Source: CAYOXD01 sp964407825 (GTDB lineage: Bacteria; Desulfobacterota; Desulfobacteria; Desulfobacterales; JAFDDL01). Taken from it: DNA of 16,394 nucleotides. The notes under the pieces are model-generated. The model was not told where the DNA came from. It did not search any database and saw only the letters and a list, made by a program, of their open reading frames with translations. Positions 7,400 to 14,673 of this stretch are shown here, one piece after another (the stretch's first letter is position 1; every line of letters starts with the position of its first letter). The position numbers and the translations under genes were made by a program. The stretch lies in contig CAYOXD010000067.1 in NCBI GenBank assembly GCA_964407825.1, positions 1 to 16,394 on the forward strand, given 5' to 3'.

Positions 7400-8104
7400 A
7401 TGGAGATGAGGCAACCCAAGGCACGCATACTGGTAGTGGAGGACGACCCGGCCATTCTGGCCGGGTTGCAGGATGTTCTGGTTTTCAACGGCTACGGTGT
7501 CGACGGCGCGGCCGACGGCGGCCAGGGACTGGCCGCCGCCCTGGAAGCGGATTACGATCTGATCCTGCTGGATGTCATGCTGCCGACCCTGGACGGCTTT
7601 TCCATCTGCAAACGGCTGCGGGCCGAAAAGCCGCGTCAGGCTATTGTCATACTCACGGCCAAGGGGTCGGAGGAGGATGTGGTGACCGGCTTCAGGTCCG
7701 GGGCCGACGATTACGTGGCCAAGCCATTCTCGCTCCGGGAGCTGATGGCGCGGGTGGAGGCAGTACTGCGACGGGCCGGAAAACCGGTGGGAGGGGAGCG
7801 CATCGAGCACCGGGGCATCGTGTTCGACGGGCTGAACCTGCGGGCCGGACGGGGGGATCGCGTTCAGGAGCTGACCCGCCGGGAGATGGATATCATCTCC
7901 TACCTCTTTCACAACCAGCACCGGATCGTCTCCAAAAAGGAACTTCTGACCGAGGTGTGGCACTATGCCGACGCCGACATCGAAACCCGCACCGTGGACA
8001 TCCATCTGCTCAAACTGCGGAAGAAACTGGCCGCCCTGGACCCGGAGGCCGCCCTCATCCAAACCGTCCGGGGCGAGGGCTACCGCCTGGAGCCCGCCCC
8101 GTGA
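7400..8104 (+). CDS. OmpR-family DNA-binding response regulator
   Basis: Transcription factor of 234 residues. The receiver domain (about 8-122) has acidic residues Asp15/Asp16, phospho-acceptor Asp58 in LLDVMLP, Thr86 and Lys108 in AKPFS, all as expected for an active receiver. The C-terminal winged helix (about 137-232) shows LTRREMDIISYLF, the recognition-helix region TRTVDIHLLKLRKKL and the ending TVRGEGYRL, typical of the OmpR/PhoB family. A GGAGGA ribosome site (7391-7396) lies 3 bases before the ATG at 7400 and 9 bases before a second in-frame ATG at 7406, so the true start may be 7406. The frame is open much further upstream, but that part overlaps the VWA gene and is not protein-like. 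The stop overlaps the kinase GTG start, so the pair is translationally coupled. Confidence 0.95.
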   Translation: MEMRQPKARILVVEDDPAILAGLQDVLVFNGYGVDGAADGGQGLAAALEADYDLILLDVMLPTLDGFSICKRLRAEKPRQAIVILTAKGSEEDVVTGFRSGADDYVAKPFSLRELMARVEAVLRRAGKPVGGERIEHRGIVFDGLNLRAGRGDRVQELTRREMDIISYLFHNQHRIVSKKELLTEVWHYADADIETRTVDIHLLKLRKKLAALDPEAALIQTVRGEGYRLEPAP

Positions 8105-9876
8105 AACGGCTCAAACGGCTCATCGCCCTCTTCTGCCTGGCCGTCTCCATCCCCATGGGGTACGTGATCTGGCGCTCCTATCAGGGTCTTGCCCGGGAAG
8201 AGCGGGCGCAGCTGCGATTTTTCACGGAGGGCCAGCTCGATGAAATCCAAAAGGAGATGGCCGATCTGGTGCTTCGCGAAGAGAACCGAAGCGTGGACGC
8301 CTACCGGCATACCCTTGACGGGGAGGCCGGCATCCCGCGCCCCTCTCCCCTGGCTCATCCTCCAGCCGAGACGTATATTCTGGGGTATCTGCAGAACAAT
8401 CCGGACGGCTCCTTTCAAACCCCGCTGGTATCCGATCTCGGCCGTGTGGCCCCGCGGCTTCGCCCCGTCATCGCCCAGTTGAGCCAGGTGAACGCCCTCT
8501 TCAACGGTAAACGGTTTGCCAGGAGGCAAAAACCTGTGGCCAAAAGCGCCTGGGCCGCCCAGAGGGCATCACCGCCCGCCGCCATGGAGGAGGACGCGAG
8601 CTTCGCCGGGCGCTACCTTTCCAAATCGCGCCGGCGGAAGGCAAATGCCTTCCTGGGGCAGCAATCGCCTCGGACCGAGCAGATCACCCCGGGCCAGGCC
8701 AAGAACTTCTCCAAGGAGGACAAGGGGGTGTGGGATAAGACATACCAGGTGGAAGTGGCCCCCCTGCAGTCCCTCTTCATCAGCCGGGGCCGATACTTCG
8801 TCTTCCGGCGCGTCGTCATCGGCAACCAGATCTTCCGCCAGGGATTCGTGCTGCTGGCCCGGCCCTTTCTTCGTCACCTGGCCGCCGTTCACTTCGATGC
8901 CCTGCCCATGGCCGCCTTCACAGGCCTCGAACTCGAGGCCTCGGCCGATGGCCGGGTGACGGCAGCGTCCCGATCCGGCAGGTGGAAAAATTCAGGGGAA
9001 CTTGTCGCCCAACGCACCTTCCCGGCGCCCTTCGGGTTCATCCATGCCACCGTGCGGGCGGCTGCCATCCCGCCCTCGCCTGCCCGCCGCGATCTTGAGG
9101 CGGCCCTGGCGGTGCTGGGGCTCGTGACGCTCCTGGGGCTCCTGGCCGTCTATAAGGCCGTTCGCACGGTGGTGGATCTGTCAGAGAGGCGCTCCCAGTT
9201 CGTCTCTTCAGTCACCCACGAGCTTAAAACGCCCCTTACCAACATCCGTTTGTATATCGAGATGCTGGAACAGGGCATCGCCGCCGGGCCGGAGCGCGAG
9301 CAGGAATATCTTCGGATTCTGGGGTCCGAGAGCGCCCGGCTCTCCAGGCTCATCGGCAATGTCCTGGAACTGGCCAGACTGGAGAAAAAGCAGCACCGTT
9401 TCGAACTTCGAGAGGGCCGACTCGAAGAGGTTTTCGCCGAGGCTGGCGCCATTATGGATCACAGGCTCCGGCAGCAGGGGTTTCAGCTGGAGCTTCCCCT
9501 CATCGACGTGCCGGCCTTTGCCTTCGATCACGAGGTACTGCTCCAGATCCTGATCAACCTCATGGAAAACAGCGTCAAATTCGGACGCGCGGCACCCCGG
9601 AAAACCATCACCCTCAGCGCCTGCCTCTGCCAGAAATGGGTCGCCATCTGCGTATCGGATACGGGACCCGGTATTCCCAGGCAGGCGCTGAAACGCATAT
9701 TCGATGACTTCTACCGCCCGGACGACGAGCGAACCCGCGCCGCCGGCGGCACCGGCATCGGCCTGGCCCTGGTGAAGAAGTTCGCCCTGGCCATGGGCGG
9801 CCGCGTACAGGCCGCCAACAACGAGGGCCCGGGCTGCACCATCACCGTCCTTTTACCCAGGCAAACGGCCGAATAA
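8101..9876 (+). CDS. Membrane sensor histidine kinase, partner of the OmpR-type regulator
   Basis: 591 residues from a GTG start at 8101 that overlaps the regulator stop (GTGA), with GGAG 8 bases upstream. Membrane segment at about 7-25; a long predicted periplasmic region (26-333) that I cannot assign to a known sensor family; second membrane segment (about 334-352). HisKA has His373 in FVSSVTHELKTPLTNI; the ATPase domain has the N-box around NLMENSVKFG (486-495), SDTGPGI (519-525) and GTGIGLALV (550-558). It lacks a receiver, so it is a classical kinase that phosphorylates the neighbouring regulator. Residues about 137-200 of the sensor region are rich in Arg, Lys, Ser and Gln, looking disordered or like an insertion between two folded parts. 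The frame stays open further upstream into the regulator gene, but the sequence there is a shadow. Confidence 0.94.
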   Translation: MKRLKRLIALFCLAVSIPMGYVIWRSYQGLAREERAQLRFFTEGQLDEIQKEMADLVLREENRSVDAYRHTLDGEAGIPRPSPLAHPPAETYILGYLQNNPDGSFQTPLVSDLGRVAPRLRPVIAQLSQVNALFNGKRFARRQKPVAKSAWAAQRASPPAAMEEDASFAGRYLSKSRRRKANAFLGQQSPRTEQITPGQAKNFSKEDKGVWDKTYQVEVAPLQSLFISRGRYFVFRRVVIGNQIFRQGFVLLARPFLRHLAAVHFDALPMAAFTGLELEASADGRVTAASRSGRWKNSGELVAQRTFPAPFGFIHATVRAAAIPPSPARRDLEAALAVLGLVTLLGLLAVYKAVRTVVDLSERRSQFVSSVTHELKTPLTNIRLYIEMLEQGIAAGPEREQEYLRILGSESARLSRLIGNVLELARLEKKQHRFELREGRLEEVFAEAGAIMDHRLRQQGFQLELPLIDVPAFAFDHEVLLQILINLMENSVKFGRAAPRKTITLSACLCQKWVAICVSDTGPGIPRQALKRIFDDFYRPDDERTRAAGGTGIGLALVKKFALAMGGRVQAANNEGPGCTITVLLPRQTAE

Positions 9877-9919
9877 CGCTAACCGTACAGCCCCCCTGGA
9901 TGTTCTCGGCTCAAGCAAA

Positions 9920-9955
9920 GATCGGATCGCTGCCCCTGTCTCCAGCGATCCGATC
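9920..9955. terminator. 13-bp perfect stem-loop between convergent genes
   Basis: GATCGGATCGCTG (9920-9932) pairs perfectly with CAGCGATCCGATC (9943-9955) around a 10-base loop. It lies between the kinase stop (9876) and the converging pseudouridine synthase stop (10079). On the minus strand the stem is followed by TTTGCTT, a weak T tract; on the plus strand there is none. Probably a terminator serving mainly the minus-strand transcript. Confidence 0.55.
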
Positions 9956-10078
9956 CGGGGTGACTCCCTCAATACACCTGCCACCCACGCTTTGTGCTCG
10001 AGACCGTTTAGAAAAAATATTTCAATGGGAAAGCAGCGGGCCTGAGAGCGCTGGGTTTAGATCAATAAGAACAACGCC

Positions 10079-10837
10079 CTATACGGGTTCCGAGGCCTGC
10101 CGATCCAGGGCCAGCAGGTGCCGCAAGTCCTGCGGCAGGCCGGTGGAGAGGATCGTCAGCGGTCGGGATTCACCGGGCACGCACAGGGTCAGGCAATGGG
10201 CATGAAGGGCCAACCGGGAAAATCCCGAATGCCGCGCCAGAAATCTGATGGCCCGCATGGACCCGTAGCGCCTGTCGCCCACCACGGGACGACCGGCAAG
10301 GGCGGCATGACGGCGCAGCTGGTGTCGACGACCGGTCTCAGGGCACAACTGCATCAGGCTGTAATGCCCGGTTCGCTCCAGGACGCGATAACGGGTGCCG
10401 GCAGGCTGCCGAATCCCCGCCCCCTGGATATTCTTGCGGCCGGTGGCTTTGCTGGTCAAGGGCCAGTCCCATCGGCCCCAGGCATGGGGTGCCCCCCCAT
10501 CGGGCGAGGCCGGATGACCATGAACGATGGCGTAATAAGATTTTTCAACCGCACGGCGCTGAAACTGGTCGCCCAGGTAGGCGAGGGTCTCCTTCGTTCC
10601 AGCCAGCAGGATGACGCCGCTCGTCTCCCTGTCGAGCCGATGGACCGGATGCAGGCCGAACACAGGATCCCACCAGTCCGGCCGGTCCTGCAGGTTGGCC
10701 GCAAGGGAGCAAAGGTCCCGTCCCGGATCGTTGTGGACGCTCAGGCCGGCCGGTTTCTCCACGGCCAGCCATCCCCGTCCCATGGTCAGGATCCGAATTC
10801 CTTGCCCGGAAAATCCTCCAGGATGCTGTGGTGCCAT
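10079..10837 (-). CDS. RluA-family RNA pseudouridine synthase
   Basis: Isomerises uridine to pseudouridine in rRNA or tRNA; the exact target cannot be told. 252 residues from the ATG at 10835-10837. Visible motifs: LAVEKPAGLSVH (24-35), the catalytic motif HPVHRLDRETSG with catalytic Asp69, a KSYYAIVHG segment, and the late motif CPETGRRHQLRRHAALAGRPVVGDRRYG, in which RRHQLR is the usual RTHQIR signature. There is no N-terminal S4 RNA-binding domain, so it is a short, catalytic-domain-only member. An in-frame TTG at 10873 would add 12 residues, but the ATG start fits the family better; the ribosome site is G-rich but not typical. It is followed on its own strand by the stem-loop at 9920-9955. 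A stand-alone housekeeping gene with no functional link to its neighbours. Confidence 0.9.
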   Translation of the reverse strand: MAPQHPGGFSGQGIRILTMGRGWLAVEKPAGLSVHNDPGRDLCSLAANLQDRPDWWDPVFGLHPVHRLDRETSGVILLAGTKETLAYLGDQFQRRAVEKSYYAIVHGHPASPDGGAPHAWGRWDWPLTSKATGRKNIQGAGIRQPAGTRYRVLERTGHYSLMQLCPETGRRHQLRRHAALAGRPVVGDRRYGSMRAIRFLARHSGFSRLALHAHCLTLCVPGESRPLTILSTGLPQDLRHLLALDRQASEPV

Positions 10838-10949
10838 TTTCCAACCCCATCCCCTCGACCCTAGCCGCAGCAATTGTCCCTACAATAGCATCGATATTCT
10901 CATGGAAGCAGATTATGCCAAGATAGATATGGTTGATGAAGTGCGATCA

Positions 10950-10974
10950 GGCCGCCGGTCTGACCCCGGCGGCC
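10950..10974 (-). terminator. GC-rich stem-loop just after the SLOG-like gene
   Basis: GGCCGCCGG (10950-10958) pairs perfectly with CCGGCGGCC (10966-10974) around a 7-base loop, 12 bases beyond the stop of the SLOG-like gene on the minus strand. The place and stability fit a terminator, but no run of T follows. Confidence 0.5.
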
Positions 10975-10986
10975 CGGGACGTGCAG

Positions 10987-11538
10987 TTATTCGCCGAACG
11001 AGCGGTTGAACAAATCCTTGATGGCAGCCTTGCCCGCATCGGTGAGGTTGCGGGTGCCCGTGCCGACAAAGGTCGAATGGGTTATTTGGGGCAGGTCCTC
11101 CGCCCACCGGTTATCCTTCCAGGTGAACCATTGATTGCGGTCCTGGTCGAACACGCTCAGGGGTCGGTTAAAGAGCTTTCCCAGCTCCACGGCCCAGCCC
11201 GTGCCGCCCTTGACCGTATCATCTGACTGGATCCATCCCACGGTCATTATCTGAATTCCGCTGTTGACCATATGAAAGATGGACTGGAATACCTTACGGA
11301 TCTTATGGGCCTGGGAATATTTTCGATTCATGCGCATGGAGACGATCTCCATGCTGATATCCCCCTTTTGAAGCTCCTCGGCCGAGAGCATCACCAACCC
11401 TTGCTGCCTTTCCGGCCGATGCCCCTCGAAGGTATAGTTGACCTCCCGGATGCCGAACTGTTCCGCCATCCGGCCGAATTCCGCCTCCGTGCCGCGATGC
11501 CCGCCTCCGTAAAACGTAAATTGATTTAAACCTGTCAT
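10987..11538 (-). CDS. SLOG-like (Rossmann-type nucleotide-binding) protein of unknown function
   Basis: 183 residues, cytoplasmic, no signal or membrane segment. The N-terminus has FTFYGGGHRGTEAEFGRMAE (7-26), the shape of the SLOG/YspA-type superfamily: a beta strand, a glycine-rich turn and an acidic residue at the start of a helix. A second signature is GGTGWAVELGKLFNRPLSVFD (111-131). It follows MTVGWIQSDDTVK, consistent with the second half of a Rossmann-like pocket. SLOG proteins bind nucleotides or their derivatives; several act in stress or defence. No particular substrate can be named. The ATG at 11536-11538 has AGGAG 7 bases upstream. Gene stands alone; the 5' region holds a terminator-like hairpin (11595-11648). 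The superfamily call rests on motif recognition, not a profile search. Confidence 0.62.
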   Translation of the reverse strand: MTGLNQFTFYGGGHRGTEAEFGRMAEQFGIREVNYTFEGHRPERQQGLVMLSAEELQKGDISMEIVSMRMNRKYSQAHKIRKVFQSIFHMVNSGIQIMTVGWIQSDDTVKGGTGWAVELGKLFNRPLSVFDQDRNQWFTWKDNRWAEDLPQITHSTFVGTGTRNLTDAGKAAIKDLFNRSFGE

Positions 11539-11594
11539 GTCGAGTCTCCTGTATGTTGTCGTTTTAAATTCAATACCATTCTCCCAAAAAAAAT

Positions 11595-11648
11595 CACAGA
11601 TTCACAATCCAAGGATCCAAACCCAACGTAGATCCCGGTGAATCTGTG
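11595..11648 (-). terminator. Hairpin with T tract in the leader of the SLOG-like gene (attenuator candidate)
   Basis: CACAGATTCAC (11595-11605) and GTGAATCTGTG (11638-11648) form a perfect 11-bp stem around 32 bases. On the minus strand it is followed by ATTTTTTTT, the layout of an intrinsic terminator. It points toward the SLOG-like gene, 57 bases upstream of its start, and no minus-strand gene lies before it. It would therefore end transcription in that gene's own leader, or stop antisense transcription. Confidence 0.55.
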
Positions 11649-11770
11649 CATGCGTGCCAGCATGGGTTCAATCGAGCCACCGCCTATATACCGGATCGGG
11701 AGGCAGTTCAAGTTAGTTTTTGATAAATAGCGTCATCTCCGTGTCGGGGGGCTCCCTGGCGGCGGTGGCT
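11649..11770. other. Inverted-repeat-rich intergenic stretch, possible structured RNA
   Basis: Most of the 349-bp gap 11539-11887 consists of repeats. Beyond the hairpin at 11595-11648 there is CATGC/GCATG (11649-11664). A 10-bp perfect inverted repeat, AGCCACCGCC (11675-11684) with GGCGGTGGCT (11761-11770), encloses GGGAG and CTCCC nested inside it. No open reading frame fits. On the minus strand TATATA (11685-11690) with TTGAAC 15 bases upstream could be a promoter for the SLOG-like gene. Confidence 0.35.
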
Positions 11771-11780
11771 ACTTAATACC

Positions 11781-11809
11781 TTGCAATTTCCGGTGGTTTT
11801 TTGTATATT
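11781..11809 (+). promoter_or_regulatory. Sigma-70 promoter of the small conserved gene
   Basis: -35 TTGCAA (11781-11786) and -10 TATATT (11804-11809) separated by 17 bases, matching consensus at 4 and 5 of 6 positions. The start point would be near 11816, about 70 bases before the ATG at 11888. Confidence 0.55.
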
Positions 11810-11887
11810 GAAAATTCTATAAGTTTACCCTTATCGATGCCTTGCGGTCCTTGTCGCGGGGCATATCATCGCAGAAAGGACAATATC

Positions 11888-12256
11888 ATGTCGGCATCAA
11901 ATACAGATCAACGTATTGATTTCACAGTTATGAAGGACAACCTGTACCGCGAAGAAAATATCACGGACATGAAGGTCGCCTCTATCCGCCGGATGGTCCC
12001 CGTTCACCTGGACGGCACCCGGGACGAGAGCCGGACGGAACAGTTTATCGGCAGTGCCCAGCTCATGTCCGCCGAAGGTCCGATTCCCCTGCAGGCCATG
12101 CTGCCTGCCAACAACCTGGAGGAGGCCATTGCGGCATTCCCCGCTGCCATGGAGGGCGCCATGGCCCAGATGATCGAACAAATCCAGAAGCTGCAGCAGA
12201 TGAAACAGGAGCAGCAGAGAAAAAACGACTCCCGGATCATTGTTCCGGGTCAGTGA
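11888..12256 (+). CDS. Conserved small cytoplasmic protein of unknown function
   Basis: 122 residues, no signal peptide or membrane segment. The ATG at 11888 has AAAGGA 7 bases upstream; the frame also opens earlier at 11801, but that part lies over the promoter. The N-terminal half (IDFTVMKDNLYREENITDMKVASIRRMVPV) looks like a compact beta-rich domain and resembles uncharacterised proteins I recall from Desulfobacterota. The second half (LEEAIAAFPAAMEGAMAQMI) is helical and ends in a Gln/Lys/Met-rich probable coiled coil (about 95-112). It could dimerise or bind a partner. It has its own promoter and ends at a stem-loop (12368-12399). Function is not recognised. Confidence 0.75.
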   Translation: MSASNTDQRIDFTVMKDNLYREENITDMKVASIRRMVPVHLDGTRDESRTEQFIGSAQLMSAEGPIPLQAMLPANNLEEAIAAFPAAMEGAMAQMIEQIQKLQQMKQEQQRKNDSRIIVPGQ

Positions 12257-12367
12257 GCAGGTGACGTATCCGGGTCAGGGCCATCGCACATGAGACTCTA
12301 AATACACCCCTCCTTTCCGTTAACCAATACGTTCGTCCCCCCTTACTTCGGTCTTTTCCCCCACGCA

Positions 12368-12399
12368 CGGCCTTGGCGGCCACCAAACCGCCAGGGCCG
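12368..12399 (+). terminator. Stem-loop downstream of the small conserved gene
   Basis: CGGCCTTGGCGG (12368-12379) pairs with CCGCCAGGGCCG (12388-12399) with one G-T wobble and an 8-base loop. A T-rich tract is not present after it. A smaller stem, CCCGGA/TCCGGG (12231-12249), overlaps the end of the coding region. Likely a termination or 3'-end stabilising element. Confidence 0.45.
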
Positions 12400-12431
12400 C
12401 GAAGGGAATCTTCATCCGCACATCAACGACA

Positions 12432-12476
12432 TTGACATCGAGCAGGATTACATACTAAATTCTGAAGAATATTCAG
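12432..12476 (+). promoter_or_regulatory. Possible promoter and palindrome before the GAF-PAS hybrid kinase
   Basis: A perfect -35 TTGACA (12432-12437) is followed after 17 bases by CTAAAT (12455-12460), a poor -10 (3 of 6). The palindrome CTGAAGAATATTCAG (12462-12476) lies at the expected start point and could be an operator. If this promoter is used, the kinase starts at the ATG at 12531 rather than at the GTG at 12477. Confidence 0.3.
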
Positions 12477-12530
12477 GTGCTTTTCACATACCACGTAATT
12501 GATGGGATTTATGAAGAGAAAATAAAAGCA

Positions 12531-14579
12531 ATGGATTTTCTCAAGCATCTCGACCGAATCAACGAGGCGATACGCAACGCCAAGGATATCGAGCATATCA
12601 TAGAAGATGTCCTGGAGGCCGTGTTTTTAATATTCAAGTGTGATCGGGCGTGGCTCTTCCATCCCTGCGACCCCGACGCCGCCACCCTTCGCGTCCTGGC
12701 TGAAAAGAATACACCGGAGTATCCCGGCGCCTTTACAACGGGTGAGAATGTACCGATCAGCTCGGAGGCGGCGGAAACCATCCGGAAGGCCCTTCGTTCC
12801 GGCTCTCCGGTGGTATTCGGGCCGGGAACGGAAAACCGGATAGATGATGTCACGGTTCGTTTCTCCGTCCAGTCCCAAATCATGATGGCGATTCATCCCA
12901 GAATGGGAAAGCCCTGGATGTTCGGGATGCACCAATGCTCCCATGCGCGCATTTGGACCCGGGACGAACAATTGCTGTTCAAAGAAATCAGTTTCCGTGT
13001 GGTCGAAAGCCTCAACAATCTGATGTTGCTCACGGAACAAAACACAGCGTTGGAACAAATTCGCACCATTTTGGACAGCCTCGATGCACTGGTCTATGTG
13101 GCCGATATGAAAACCCACGAACTGTTGTTCGTAAACCAATACGGCCGGGACAGATGGGGAGAGGTCAGCGGCAAGACCTGTTGGCGGACGCTTCAAACCG
13201 GCCAAAGCGGGCCTTGCGAATTCTGCAGCAATGGCAAGCTCATGGATGCCGACGGCAACCCGACCGGGCCCTATGTCTGGCAATTCCAAAACACCGTGGA
13301 TCGAGAGTGGTATGAGTGCCGGGACCAGGCAATCCGCTGGTTGGATGGGCGCATGGTGCGGATGGAGATCGCCACCAATATCACCCGGCAAAAGGAGGCC
13401 GAAGAACAAAAAAAGGCCCTGGAAGAAAAGCTGCGTCAGTCACAAAAGATGGAGGCCATCGGCACCCTGGCCGGCGGCATCGCCCATGACTTCAACAATA
13501 TATTGAGCATCATCATCGGCTTCACCGATTTGGCCAGACATAGATGCGCGCAATTGCCCCCCGTCCCCCACTATCTGGATGAAGTCCTCCGCGCGGGGCA
13601 GCGGGCAAAGAGCCTCATCATGCAGATACTGGCATTCAGCCGAAAGGCCGAAGCAGAACGGATCCCTCTCGATCCCGGAAGCCTTGTCAAGGAGGCGGTT
13701 AAAATGCTTCGTCCCTCATTGCCGAGCACCATCGACATCCGTCTGGACATGGCCTCCCAACCCGGCCCGGTTCTGGCCGATCCGACTCAGTTTCATCAGA
13801 TTTTGATGAATCTGGGCACCAACGCCTTCCATGCCATGGAACAAACCGGTGGCACCCTTTCCATCTCGCTGAAAGAGACAACGCTCACCGAGGTTCAGGC
13901 AAGGGAGGAGCCCGGGGTGGCGGCCGGAAAATTTGTTCATCTGTCGGTTCAGGATTCGGGCACAGGCATCGAACCCGATATAATGGATAAAATCTTTGAC
14001 CCGTTCTTTACTACCAAAGAAGCCGGCAAGGGCACCGGGATGGGCCTTTCGGTGGTGCACGGCATCGTGAAGGACAGCGGCGGGCTGATCTCTATCGACA
14101 GCGATCCTGGTAAAGGCACCACCGTGAATGTCTTTTTCCCGGTTGTCGACATGACCGCCGATCCCAGACCCGAGTCCACGACACCGATTTTGTCGGGAAA
14201 TGAGCGCGTGTTGTTCATCGATGATGAACCCATGCTGATCCGGTTACACAAAACCCTGCTCGAAGAGTTGGGATACAGGGTCACAACGAGTTCCAGCAGC
14301 CCGGAAGCCCTCCGGATGTTTCAGACCCATCCGGAGCAGTTCGATCTTGTCATCACCGATCAGACCATGCCCGAGATGACCGGCTCGGAACTTGCCACCC
14401 GGATGCTTCGGATACGTCCGGACATTCCCATTATTCTCTGCTCCGGTTTCAGTTCCATAATTACAAAGGAGAAAGCAAAATCCATCGGCATCACCACCTT
14501 TGTAGACAAGCCGGTAGCAAAGAGGCACCTGGCACATCTTATTCGGGAGGCCCTGGAAGGAAGAGAAGAAACCCGCTGA
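12531..14579 (+). CDS. Cytoplasmic GAF-PAS hybrid sensor histidine kinase with C-terminal receiver
   Basis: 682 residues from the ATG at 12531; a GTG at 12477 would add 18 residues (numbering here is from the ATG). No membrane segment. Order: GAF-like sensor (about 10-165) starting with DRINEAIRNAKDIEHIIEDVLEA in its first helix; PAS domain (about 178-288) holding Cys217, Cys229 and Cys232 in a C-x11-C-x2-C pattern (ending GPCEFC); coiled coil (290-307); HisKA with His319 in GGIAHDFNN; ATPase domain with an N-box around LMNLGTNAFHAM, QDSGTGI and GTGMGLSVV; receiver with acidic pair 564-565, phospho-acceptor Asp610 in VITDQTMP, and Lys660 in DKPV. All catalytic residues are present. It stands alone with no output regulator, so its phosphate must go elsewhere. 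The Cys triad may bind metal or respond to redox; this is inferred. Confidence 0.92.
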   Translation: MDFLKHLDRINEAIRNAKDIEHIIEDVLEAVFLIFKCDRAWLFHPCDPDAATLRVLAEKNTPEYPGAFTTGENVPISSEAAETIRKALRSGSPVVFGPGTENRIDDVTVRFSVQSQIMMAIHPRMGKPWMFGMHQCSHARIWTRDEQLLFKEISFRVVESLNNLMLLTEQNTALEQIRTILDSLDALVYVADMKTHELLFVNQYGRDRWGEVSGKTCWRTLQTGQSGPCEFCSNGKLMDADGNPTGPYVWQFQNTVDREWYECRDQAIRWLDGRMVRMEIATNITRQKEAEEQKKALEEKLRQSQKMEAIGTLAGGIAHDFNNILSIIIGFTDLARHRCAQLPPVPHYLDEVLRAGQRAKSLIMQILAFSRKAEAERIPLDPGSLVKEAVKMLRPSLPSTIDIRLDMASQPGPVLADPTQFHQILMNLGTNAFHAMEQTGGTLSISLKETTLTEVQAREEPGVAAGKFVHLSVQDSGTGIEPDIMDKIFDPFFTTKEAGKGTGMGLSVVHGIVKDSGGLISIDSDPGKGTTVNVFFPVVDMTADPRPESTTPILSGNERVLFIDDEPMLIRLHKTLLEELGYRVTTSSSSPEALRMFQTHPEQFDLVITDQTMPEMTGSELATRMLRIRPDIPIILCSGFSSIITKEKAKSIGITTFVDKPVAKRHLAHLIREALEGREETR

Positions 14580-14673
14580 GCATCTCAAAATGGTGATCGA
14601 CAGGTCGGCCACTGGGGTGATCACATGATACATAAGCGTAATGGTGGCGCCTAAGCGCAAAGGATACGCCGAT

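Noticed and set aside
11660..11684. tRNA T-arm-like piece (GGTTCAATCGAGCC)
   Set aside because: No acceptor stem, anticodon arm or CCA end can be built around it; it is part of the inverted-repeat region.
12627..13409. Minus-strand open frame of 260 codons opposite the GAF-PAS kinase
   Set aside because: Antisense shadow; the plus strand encodes the complete kinase with catalytic motifs.
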